A program made the translations under genes and the position numbers. The notes under the pieces were generated by a model, which was not told the origin of the DNA, did not search any database, and saw only the letters and a list, made by a program, of their open reading frames with translations. From Betaproteobacteria bacterium (GTDB lineage Bacteria > Pseudomonadota > Gammaproteobacteria > Burkholderiales > SG8-39): DNA of 5,112 bases. The stretch is taken from assembly GCA_947467405.1 (NCBI GenBank), contig CANIIN010000248.1, positions 1 to 5,112 of the forward strand, in the 5' to 3' direction. How positions within the stretch are numbered: the first letter of the stretch is position 1; every line of letters starts with the position of its first letter. Positions 1 to 5,112 of this stretch are shown here, piece after piece.

Positions 1-275
1 GCGCCGGCCGGGATGATCTGGAAGAAAATTTCGTCCTGCCGAACCATGCCGAGTTCGGAACGCGCCCGCTCCTCGACCGCTTCGAACCCCTGCTTCAGGT
101 CCTGCACTTCGGCGTCCAGTGCGGCATTGCGACGCTTGAGCTTGTCGTTCTGATCCTTCTGCGCGCTGACCTGACGATCCAGATCCCACACGCGCAGCCA
201 GCCGCCGCGCCCCAGCCAGAGCGGATACTGGAGAATGACGATCAGAAACGCCAGCACCGCCGCAAGGACGCGCAT
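1..275 (-). CDS. ftsB: Cell division protein FtsB (C-terminus cut by left edge)
   Basis: FtsB is a small bitopic inner-membrane protein. In the family it forms the FtsQLB complex, which links early and late divisome proteins and helps activate septal peptidoglycan synthesis. I translated this from the ATG at 275; 91 codons are visible and the frame is still open at position 1. Residues 1-4 (MRVL) are a very short cytoplasmic tail. Residues 4-21 form a hydrophobic membrane segment (LAAVLAFLIVILQYPLWL). GRGGW follows at 22-26, and residues 31-70 are a charged, heptad-like coiled coil with no proline. The region around 68-86 (EERARSELGMVRQDEIFFQ) matches the conserved periplasmic end of the family. 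E. coli FtsB is about 103 residues, so little is likely missing. It lies downstream of eno in the same direction, across a 176-base gap rich in stem-loops. The identification is from motif and length recognition and is strong. Confidence 0.93.
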   Translation of the reverse strand, partial: MRVLAAVLAFLIVILQYPLWLGRGGWLRVWDLDRQVSAQKDQNDKLKRRNAALDAEVQDLKQGFEAVEERARSELGMVRQDEIFFQIIPAG

Positions 276-283
276 GGCTCAGG

Positions 284-287
284 CTCC
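284..287 (-). promoter_or_regulatory. Ribosome binding site of ftsB
   Basis: The minus strand reads GGAG here, 8 bases before the ATG at 275. This supports that start over any other and shows that ftsB has its own translation initiation rather than being coupled to eno. Confidence 0.7.
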
Positions 288-312
288 GTGGCCGCAATAG
301 AAGAAACTTCGC

Positions 313-334
313 GGGCGGGGCAGCAACCCCGCCC
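313..334 (-). terminator. GC-rich stem-loop before ftsB, possible weak terminator or attenuator
   Basis: This is a perfect 8-base-pair inverted repeat, GGGCGGGG at 313-320 and CCCCGCCC at 327-334, with a 6-base loop. On the minus strand (the direction of eno and ftsB) it is followed by GCGAAGTTTCTTCT. That sequence is T-rich but interrupted and begins about 6 bases after the stem, so a canonical intrinsic terminator is not certain. It could partly end transcripts from eno, attenuate ftsB, or protect the eno mRNA 3' end. The structure is seen directly; the role is inference. Confidence 0.45.
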
Positions 335-338
335 TTGA

Positions 339-375
339 CCAAAGGGGCGCACGTTCAAAACGGCGCTCCCTTTGG
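339..375 (-). repeat. Long imperfect inverted repeat between eno and ftsB
   Basis: CCAAAGGG (339-346) pairs with CCCTTTGG (368-375), GCGC (347-350) with GCGC (363-366), and CGTT (352-355) with AACG (359-362). The result is a 16-pair stem interrupted only by single-base bulges at 351 and 367, with a 3-base loop at 356-358. No T-run follows on either strand, so it is not a simple intrinsic terminator. It sits directly upstream (in the minus direction) of the GC-rich hairpin at 313-334. Confidence 0.6.
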
Positions 376-392
376 AAACCCTGAATTCGGAA

Positions 393-438
393 CCACGCAC
401 CAAGAGCGCGGGGGATCACAAGCGCTACCCGTGCGTGG
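393..438 (-). repeat. Two-part inverted repeat just after the eno stop codon
   Basis: CCACGCAC (393-400) is complementary to GTGCGTGG (431-438). Inside it, AGCGC (405-409) is complementary to GCGCT (422-426). The two helices are separated by a symmetrical 4-by-4 internal loop, with a 12-base terminal loop. It starts about 13 bases after the eno stop codon and would form at the 3' end of the eno mRNA. No T-run follows. Confidence 0.55.
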
Positions 439-451
439 AGCCCGGTCACGC

Positions 452-1738
452 CTATCCGCGCAACTGGTAGAACGCGTCGCGGCCGGGGTAGCTCACGGCA
501 TCGCCGAGATCTTCCTCGATGCGCAGCAACTGGTTGTACTTGGCGATGCGGTCGGAACGCGACAGTGAGCCGGTCTTGATCTGCAGCGCGTTGGTGCCGA
601 CCGCGATGTCGGCGATCGTGGTGTCCTCGGTTTCACCGGAACGATGCGAAATCACCGAGGTGTAGCCGGCGCGCTTGGCCATCTCGATGGCAGCGAACGT
701 CTCGGTCAAAGTCCCGATCTGGTTCACCTTGATCAGGATGGAATTGGCGATACCGAGCTGGATGCCCTCGCGCAGAATCTTGGTGTTGGTGACGAAAAGG
801 TCATCGCCAACCAGTTGCACGCGCTTGCCGAGTCGCTCGGTGAGGCCGCGCCAGCCTTCCCAGTCGGATTCGGCCATGCCGTCCTCGATGGAGATGATCG
901 GGAATTTCTCGGTCCAGTTGGCGAGGAAGTCGGTGAAGCCAGCGGCAGACAGTTCCAGCCCTTCCCCATCCAGCTTGTACTTGCCGTCCTTGTAGAACTC
1001 GGAACTGGCGCAGTCCAGCGCGATCACCACATCGGCGCCCGGCTGATAGCCGGCCTTGTCCACGGCTTCCAGGATGTACTGAATGGCCGTTTCGTGATTC
1101 TGCAGGTTAGGGGCGAAACCGCCCTCATCACCGACCGTCGTGGACAGTCCTTTCGACTCCAGCAGTTTCTTCAGCGCCTGGAACACTTCGGCGCCGCAGC
1201 GCAGCGCTTCACGAAAGCTCTGCATGCCGACCGGCACGATCATGAATTCCTGCATGTCCAGGCTGTTGTTGGCGTGCGCGCCACCGTTGATGACATTCAT
1301 CATCGGCACCGGCATCTGCATCGGCCCGGATCCCCCGAAATAACGGTACAGCGGCAGACCCGACTCTTCCGCGGCGGCCTTGGCGACCGCCATGGACACG
1401 GCCAGCAGCGCATTGGCGCCAAGGCGGCTCTTGGTCTCCGTTCCATCGAGATCGATCAGGGTGTGATCGATGAAACTCTGCTCCTGGGCATCCAGTCCCA
1501 TGATGGCTTCGGAAATTTCCGTGTTGATGTTCTCCACGGCCTGCAGGACGCCCTTGCCGCCGTAGCGGTTGTTATCCTTGTCGCGCAATTCCAGCGCTTC
1601 GCGGCTGCCGGTCGAGGCGCCCGACGGCACCGAGGCACGGCCCATCACACCGGATTCGATCAACACATCGGCTTCCACGGTAGGATTGCCCCGCGAATCC
1701 AGAATTTCCCTTGCCACTACATCGACGATTGAACTCAT
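452..1738 (-). CDS. eno: Enolase (phosphopyruvate hydratase)
   Basis: Enolase converts 2-phosphoglycerate to phosphoenolpyruvate and water in glycolysis and runs in reverse in gluconeogenesis. It is cytoplasmic, needs Mg2+, and in some proteobacteria also belongs to the RNA degradosome. The 428-residue product is full length for the bacterial family and starts with the typical DVVAREILDSRGNPTVE segment. Visible functional residues include the mobile loop SGAST (39-43), His155 in GGAHANN, Glu164, and Glu205 in GDEGGF. The metal ligands are Asp242 (ALDCASSEF), Glu285 (SIEDGMAE) and Asp312 (GDD). The catalytic Lys337 is in the signature ILIKVNQIGTLTET, followed by SHRSGETED (364-372) and Lys388. 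Nothing essential is missing. The ATG at 1738 is supported by a Shine-Dalgarno sequence. It follows kdsA by 118 bases and precedes ftsB by 176. Its product is a substrate of KdsA. The identification is essentially certain. Confidence 0.99.
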   Translation of the reverse strand: MSSIVDVVAREILDSRGNPTVEADVLIESGVMGRASVPSGASTGSREALELRDKDNNRYGGKGVLQAVENINTEISEAIMGLDAQEQSFIDHTLIDLDGTETKSRLGANALLAVSMAVAKAAAEESGLPLYRYFGGSGPMQMPVPMMNVINGGAHANNSLDMQEFMIVPVGMQSFREALRCGAEVFQALKKLLESKGLSTTVGDEGGFAPNLQNHETAIQYILEAVDKAGYQPGADVVIALDCASSEFYKDGKYKLDGEGLELSAAGFTDFLANWTEKFPIISIEDGMAESDWEGWRGLTERLGKRVQLVGDDLFVTNTKILREGIQLGIANSILIKVNQIGTLTETFAAIEMAKRAGYTSVISHRSGETEDTTIADIAVGTNALQIKTGSLSRSDRIAKYNQLLRIEEDLGDAVSYPGRDAFYQLRG

Positions 1739-1745
1739 TTTTTCG

Positions 1746-1749
1746 TCCT
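1746..1749 (-). promoter_or_regulatory. Ribosome binding site of eno
   Basis: The minus strand reads AGGA followed by the 7-base spacer CGAAAAA and then the ATG at 1738. An A-rich spacer of this kind favours strong initiation, which fits a highly expressed glycolytic gene. Confidence 0.75.
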
Positions 1750-1754
1750 GTTCT

Positions 1755-1793
1755 GTCTATAGACCGTGTTGCTCGATAAGGGCTGTCGCCCTT
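1755..1793 (-). other. Spacer between kdsA and eno: hairpin and palindrome, possible promoter
   Basis: The 118-base spacer (1739-1856) holds no convincing gene. Two small elements stand out. One is a perfect hairpin, AAGGGC (1778-1783) with GCCCTT (1788-1793) and a 4-base loop. The other is a perfect 10-base palindrome, GTCTATAGAC (1755-1764). On the minus strand the palindrome contains TATAGA, which resembles a -10 element about 20 bases upstream of the eno ATG. I see no good -35 hexamer at 16-18 bases from it. A separate eno promoter is therefore possible but unproven, and the hairpin has no T-run to make it a terminator. Confidence 0.3.
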
Positions 1794-1856
1794 GCCTCCC
1801 CTGCTCGACTCCGCCTGCGCTGAGCCGCCCTGCCACTGCCCGCCATCAACGTTCAA

Positions 1857-2717
1857 TCAGCGCGCTGCGCCCATGTTCTGTTCGATGAAACCTTTGCGTT
1901 TCACCAGTGCATCGATGTCCCGCAACGTTTCCAGCAGTTCTGCCATCAGCGACAGCGGCCAGGCGTTCGGTCCATCCGACAGCGCATTGTCCGGATCGGG
2001 ATGCGTCTCCATGAACAGTCCTGCGACGCCCGTCGCCACGGCGGCACGCGCCAGGGCCGGCACGAATTCGCGCTGACCGCCGGAGACCGTGCCCTTGCCG
2101 CCCGGCAACTGCACAGAGTGCGTCGCGTCATAGACGACCGGACACCCCGTATCACGCATGATGGCCAGCGAGCGCATGTCGGATACCAGATTGTTGTAAC
2201 CGAAGGATGCACCTCGTTCGCACACCATGATCTGGTCGGCATTTCCGCTCGCGAGTGCCGCAGCGCGGGCCTTCTCCACCACATGGACCATGTCGCCCGG
2301 GGCAAGAAACTGCCCCTTCTTGATATTGACCGGCTTGCCCGCCGATGCGGCCGCTTCGATAAAGTCGGTCTGACGGCACAGGAACGCCGGCGTCTGAAGA
2401 ACGTCGACGACGCTGGCTACCGCTGCAATTTCGCCGATGTCATGGATATCAGTCAGCACCGGCACGCCGATGTCGCGCTTTACATCAGCCAAGATCTTCA
2501 ATCCGCCGTCGATTCCGGGACCGCGATAGGACTTGCCCGAACTGCGATTGGCCTTGTCGAAAGACGACTTGTAGATGAAGGGAATGCCGAGCTTCGACGT
2601 GATCTCCTTCAACCGACCCGCCGTTTCCATCGCCAGTTCGCGCGATTCGATCACACAGGGCCCGGCAATCAGGAAGATCGGCTGGTTGAGGCCTACTTCA
2701 AACCCGCAGAGTTTCAT
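1857..2717 (-). CDS. kdsA: 3-deoxy-D-manno-octulosonate-8-phosphate synthase, metal-dependent class
   Basis: KdsA condenses phosphoenolpyruvate with D-arabinose-5-phosphate to form KDO-8-phosphate, the precursor of the inner-core sugar of lipopolysaccharide; it acts in the cytoplasm. The 286-residue length is normal for this TIM-barrel family. Conserved blocks are IAGPCVIES (17-25), KSSFDKANRSS (50-60), SYRGPG (63-68), LTDIHD (88-93), CRQTD (114-118), NIKKGQF (131-137), CERGASFGYNNL (166-177) and SGGQRE (212-217). Cys21, His200, Glu237 and Asp248 occupy the four metal-ligand positions of metal-dependent enzymes, and SDG (247-249) replaces the CDG of the metal-free E. coli type. The ATG overlaps the pyrG stop as ATGA, and no good Shine-Dalgarno precedes it, so translation is probably coupled to pyrG. 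MKLCGFEVGL is the usual N-terminus, which supports this start. The identification is very secure; the metal class is inferred from residues. Confidence 0.97.
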   Translation of the reverse strand: MKLCGFEVGLNQPIFLIAGPCVIESRELAMETAGRLKEITSKLGIPFIYKSSFDKANRSSGKSYRGPGIDGGLKILADVKRDIGVPVLTDIHDIGEIAAVASVVDVLQTPAFLCRQTDFIEAAASAGKPVNIKKGQFLAPGDMVHVVEKARAAALASGNADQIMVCERGASFGYNNLVSDMRSLAIMRDTGCPVVYDATHSVQLPGGKGTVSGGQREFVPALARAAVATGVAGLFMETHPDPDNALSDGPNAWPLSLMAELLETLRDIDALVKRKGFIEQNMGAAR

Positions 2718-4363
2718 GCAGCCACAGCAGGCTTGTTCCGCACCGACTGGCGCTGGAGAGCCGCTTGAATGTAAGCCTTGAAGAGCGGATGGCTAGCGCG
2801 CGGCGTCGAAGTGAATTCCGGATGGAACTGCACGCCGATGAACCACGGGTGCGCCGGCAACTCGATCATTTCGCACAACTGCTCAGCCTGTGTCAGGCCG
2901 GAGACGCGCAGCCCCTTGTCCTTGAGTCGATCCAGGTACTGGTTGTTGACCTCGTAGCGATGACGATGTCGTTCATTGATGACGTCCGTTCCGTAGACCT
3001 CGCGCGCCTTGCTGCCCGGCTCAAGCAGCGCGGCCTGTGCGCCCAGTCGCATGGTGCCGCCCATGTTGGATTTTTCCGTGCGATGCTCGATCTTGCCGTC
3101 ACGATCCTGCCACTCGGTGATCAGCGCGATCACCGGATGCGGGGTATCGGCATCGAACTCCGTGGAATTCGCCCCGACCAGACCGCAGACGTTGCGCGCG
3201 TACTCGATCACGGCCAGTTGCATGCCGAGACAGATGCCAAGGTAGGGAATGCTGTTTTCGCGGGCCAACTGAATCGCCTTGATCTTGCCTTCCACGCCGC
3301 GCTTGCCGAATCCGCCCGGAACGAGAATGGCATCGATGCCATCGAGGGCCGCCGTGCCGTCTCGTTCGACATCCTCGGAGTCGATGTAGCGGATATTGAC
3401 CTTGCTGCGCGTGTGAATGCCGGCGTGGTAAAGCGCTTCGATCAGCGACTTGTACGATTCGGTCAGGCCGACATACTTGCCGACCATGGCGATGGTGACC
3501 TCGTGTTCCGGATGCTCGAGCGCATAGACCAGGTTCTCCCACACCGACAGATTGGCCGGCTTGGCGAGGATATCCAGTTTGTGGCAGACGATCTCGTCCA
3601 GCATCTGCTCGTGCAGCATCATCGGTATCATGTAGATCGAGTCGGCATCCCAGACCGAAATGACCGCTTCGCCCTGCACGTTGGTAAAGAGTGCGATTTT
3701 TTTGCGCTCTTCATCGGGCAAAGGACGATCGGTACGGCACAGCAGCACGTCGGGTTGGATGCCGATTTCGCGAAGTTCCTTGACCGAGTGCTGGGTGGGC
3801 TTGGTCTTGATCTCGCCGGCCGACTTGATGAACGGCACCAGCGTGAGATGCACGTAGCAGACATTGGTGCGGCCGAGTTCCATGCCCATCTGGCGAATCG
3901 CCTCGAGGAAAGGCAGCGATTCGATGTCGCCCACTGTTCCGCCCACCTCGACGATCGCGACATCCGCATCGCCAGCGCCCCGAGCGATGAAAGTCTTGAT
4001 TTCATCCGTGATGTGCGGGATGACCTGGACGGTGCGCCCGAGATAGTCACCGCGGCGTTCCTTCTTGATCACCGATTCGTAGATCTGGCCGGTGGTGAAG
4101 TTGTTGGACTTCTTCATCCGTGCCGACTGGAAGCGCTCGTAGTGGCCGAGATCGAGGTCGGTTTCAGCGCCGTCTTCGGTGACGAAGACCTCTCCATGCT
4201 GGAACGGACTCATGGTGCCGGGGCCGACGTTGATGTACGGGTCCAGCTTGATCATCGTCACCCGGATGCCGCGTGATTCGAGGATGGCGGCAAGGGAAGC
4301 GGCGGCTATCCCCTTCCCCAGTGAGGAAACTACGCCGCCCGAAACAAACACATATTTTGTCAT
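2714..4363 (-). CDS. pyrG: CTP synthase (glutamine-hydrolysing)
   Basis: PyrG aminates UTP to CTP using ATP and ammonia taken from glutamine, the last step of de novo pyrimidine nucleotide synthesis. The 549-residue protein (E. coli 545) has both domains. The N-terminal synthetase domain (about 1-265) carries the P-loop-like GGVVSSLGKGI (9-19), Asp72, Glu140 in EVGGTVGDIES and the nucleotide-binding KTKPTQ (186-191). The C-terminal class I glutamine amidotransferase domain (about 287-540) has the oxyanion segment PGGFGKRG (349-356), the nucleophile Cys378 in GICLGMQ, and His514 and Glu516 in FHPEF. I chose the ATG at 4363 because MTKYVFVSGG is the family N-terminus. A GTG at 4462 in frame would add 33 residues with no family resemblance. 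No clear Shine-Dalgarno precedes 4363. The gene overlaps kdsA by 4 bases. All catalytic residues are present and the identification is essentially certain. Confidence 0.98.
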   Translation of the reverse strand: MTKYVFVSGGVVSSLGKGIAAASLAAILESRGIRVTMIKLDPYINVGPGTMSPFQHGEVFVTEDGAETDLDLGHYERFQSARMKKSNNFTTGQIYESVIKKERRGDYLGRTVQVIPHITDEIKTFIARGAGDADVAIVEVGGTVGDIESLPFLEAIRQMGMELGRTNVCYVHLTLVPFIKSAGEIKTKPTQHSVKELREIGIQPDVLLCRTDRPLPDEERKKIALFTNVQGEAVISVWDADSIYMIPMMLHEQMLDEIVCHKLDILAKPANLSVWENLVYALEHPEHEVTIAMVGKYVGLTESYKSLIEALYHAGIHTRSKVNIRYIDSEDVERDGTAALDGIDAILVPGGFGKRGVEGKIKAIQLARENSIPYLGICLGMQLAVIEYARNVCGLVGANSTEFDADTPHPVIALITEWQDRDGKIEHRTEKSNMGGTMRLGAQAALLEPGSKAREVYGTDVINERHRHRYEVNNQYLDRLKDKGLRVSGLTQAEQLCEMIELPAHPWFIGVQFHPEFTSTPRASHPLFKAYIQAALQRQSVRNKPAVAA

Positions 4364-4389
4364 TGCATTACACGGGGTTGGAATAGCAA

Positions 4390-4395
4390 ATTTTA
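4390..4395 (-). promoter_or_regulatory. Possible -10 element of a pyrG promoter
   Basis: The minus strand reads TAAAAT, five of six matches to TATAAT, within the A/T-richest part of the gap before pyrG (TTGTAAAATTTGCTATTC). Transcription would start near 4383 and give a leader of about 20 bases. The nearest -35-like hexamer, TTGGAA, is only 14 bases upstream, shorter than usual, so this is a weak prediction. A promoter here would make pyrG-kdsA, and perhaps eno, one transcript separate from the upstream gene. Confidence 0.3.
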
Positions 4396-4470
4396 CAACG
4401 AAACACGGATTCCAAGGAAGCGTCCGCGCCGCGAAAACGGTCGGCGCACCAAAAAAATGCACGGCAAGCG

Positions 4471-4538
4471 AAAAAATCCAAGCTTCATCAGCGCCGAATC
4501 CCGCGCACTGATCCGCTCATTGCCAATCCGGAGCGGAT
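4471..4538 (-). terminator. Tandem stem-loops and T-run after the crotonase-family gene
   Basis: Four bases after the stop codon at 4543, on the minus strand, lies a perfect 8-base-pair stem: GAGCGGAT (plus 4531-4538) with ATCCGCTC (4511-4518), loop 12 bases. A second stem follows, ATCAGTGC pairing with GCGCTGAT on the minus strand (plus 4505-4512 and 4487-4494, one G-U pair). A run of six T comes 10 bases later (plus 4471-4476), and another of seven T at 4451-4457. The T-run is too far from the stem for a textbook intrinsic terminator, so the role in ending this transcript is inference. Confidence 0.35.
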
Positions 4539-4542
4539 TTCT

Positions 4543-5112
4543 TCAACGACCGATGAAATTCGCCTTGCGTTTTTCCAGAAATGCAGCCACGGCTTCTGCG
4601 TGGTCGGCAGTTTGCTGAACCTGAGGCTGAGCCATCTGTTCCAGGGCGAGATAATCCTCGAAGCTGGAATTGTCGCTGGCGGCGAACATGGCCTTCGACA
4701 TGGCTACAGCGAAAGTGGGGCCGGATGCCATTTCCGCCGCCAGTGCCTTGGCCGCCTCCATGACCGACCCCGGCTTTACAACCTCGTCCACCAGCCCCAT
4801 CTGAAAGGCTTCGGTGCCGGACAGGACTCGCGCGGAGTACACCAGTCGCTTGGCCTGCCCCATCCCGATGCGTCGCGTCAGGAACCAGATCGCCGCGCCA
4901 TCGGCAGCCAGTCCGACCTTGTGGTGCGCACAGACGAACTTGGCATCTTCGGCTGCCACGACGAAATCGCAGGCCAGCGCGTAACTCCAACCGATGCCGG
5001 CCGCCGGTCCTTCGACTGCGGCAATGACCGGTTTGTCCAACCGGAATACAGAACGAATGCCACGATGCGCACCCCATGCGAGTTTCCGACGGCCGGTTCC
5101 AACGTCCTTGCC
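4543..5112 (-). CDS. Enoyl-CoA hydratase/isomerase family protein (N-terminus cut by right edge)
   Basis: This is the C-terminal 189 residues of a crotonase-fold protein; the frame is open to the right edge, and the TTG at 5040 is an internal codon, not the start. Family members act on acyl-CoA thioesters, as hydratases or double-bond isomerases in fatty acid or aromatic degradation. Counting from the first visible codon, the crotonase core LDKPVIAAVEGPAAGIG spans 25-41, followed by ALACDFVVAAEDAKF (45-59), KVGLAADGA (65-73), a segment with the family pattern GTEAFQMGLVDEVV (99-112), and the terminal FLEKRKANFIGR. Both glutamates that catalyse hydration in crotonase appear replaced, by Ser43 and His63. 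Asp71 sits where PaaG-type isomerases have their aspartate. I therefore infer an isomerase or other non-hydratase activity, but the substrate cannot be told. No functional link to the downstream genes is apparent; the gap before pyrG is 179 bases. Confidence 0.88.
   Translation of the reverse strand, partial: GKDVGTGRRKLAWGAHRGIRSVFRLDKPVIAAVEGPAAGIGWSYALACDFVVAAEDAKFVCAHHKVGLAADGAAIWFLTRRIGMGQAKRLVYSARVLSGTEAFQMGLVDEVVKPGSVMEAAKALAAEMASGPTFAVAMSKAMFAASDNSSFEDYLALEQMAQPQVQQTADHAEAVAAFLEKRKANFIGR

Noticed and set aside
335..568. A possible 77-residue gene on the plus strand at the end of eno
   Set aside because: It would start at a TTG inside the stem-loop region, and its second half is antisense to eno. 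There is no ribosome binding site or recognisable motif.
644..1732. A 362-codon open frame on the plus strand opposite eno
   Set aside because: Same cause: it is in register with the eno codons, and a highly expressed GC-rich gene rarely uses TTA, CTA or TCA. It has no ribosome binding site or recognisable domain.
1572..1856. A 94-residue minus-strand frame starting at a TTG right after kdsA
   Set aside because: Two thirds of it is eno read in another frame, and it would compete with the eno start. Its only support is the closeness of its TTG to the kdsA stop.
2001..2768. A 255-codon open frame on the plus strand opposite kdsA
   Set aside because: It is also in register with the kdsA codons and explained by codon avoidance; its product, rich in Arg and His, resembles nothing known to me.
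2765..4276. A 503-codon open frame on the plus strand opposite pyrG
   Set aside because: It lies exactly codon-for-codon opposite pyrG. It stays open only because pyrG avoids the codons TTA, CTA and TCA, whose complements are stops. The protein has no family resemblance, and the minus-strand gene is unmistakable.
4364..4462. An N-terminal extension of pyrG to a GTG at 4462
   Set aside because: The 33 added residues do not resemble CTP synthase, whose family begins at MTKYVFVSGG. The stretch also contains the likely promoter region.
4517..5077. A 186-residue minus-strand frame overlapping the crotonase-family gene
   Set aside because: It is the same DNA in another frame. It gives an Arg- and Gly-rich product with no domain, whereas the chosen frame carries clear crotonase motifs.
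1..5112. A novel defence, mobile or RNA-based system
   Set aside because: I looked for integrases, transposases, toxin-antitoxin pairs, direct-repeat arrays, tRNA and riboswitch-like structures on both strands. I saw only housekeeping genes with short gaps, so I claim none.

Overview
The window looks like a stretch of ordinary chromosome from a Gram-negative betaproteobacterium. It is GC-rich (by eye about 60%), and every supported gene lies on the minus strand. The taxonomic call rests on three things. FtsB starts with a QYPLWLGRGGWLRV segment typical of betaproteobacteria. Enolase and KdsA read like betaproteobacterial versions. The gene order pyrG-kdsA-eno-ftsB is the one I recall from betaproteobacteria and pseudomonads, whereas E. 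coli has kdsA elsewhere. The call is from recognition, not from a search.

Layout in the direction of transcription (right to left): (1) 5112-4543, the C-terminal part of a crotonase-fold protein (enoyl-CoA hydratase/isomerase family), cut by the right edge. (2) 4542-4364, a 179-base gap with two stem-loops and two T-runs that may end the first gene's transcript, then an A/T-rich stretch that may hold a pyrG promoter. (3) 4363-2714, pyrG, CTP synthase. (4) 2717-1857, kdsA, KDO-8-phosphate synthase, overlapping pyrG by 4 bases (ATGA). (5) 1856-1739, a 118-base spacer with a small hairpin, a 10-base palindrome and the eno ribosome binding site. (6) 1738-452, eno, enolase. (7) 451-276, a 176-base gap almost filled by three consecutive inverted repeats. 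(8) 275-1, ftsB, cut by the left edge near its C-terminus.

The genes make sense together as a housekeeping cluster for growth and envelope building. Enolase makes phosphoenolpyruvate, which KdsA condenses with arabinose-5-phosphate to give KDO-8-phosphate. After dephosphorylation, KDO is activated with CTP, the product of PyrG, before it enters lipopolysaccharide. FtsB belongs to the divisome that directs septal wall synthesis. The crotonase-family gene has no obvious link to this set.

I found no mobile element, CRISPR array, tRNA, rRNA or unfamiliar gene system. The points most worth a second look are the three stem-loops between eno and ftsB, the loss of both crotonase catalytic glutamates in the right-edge gene, the metal-dependent-class residues of KdsA, and the lack of a Shine-Dalgarno sequence in front of pyrG.
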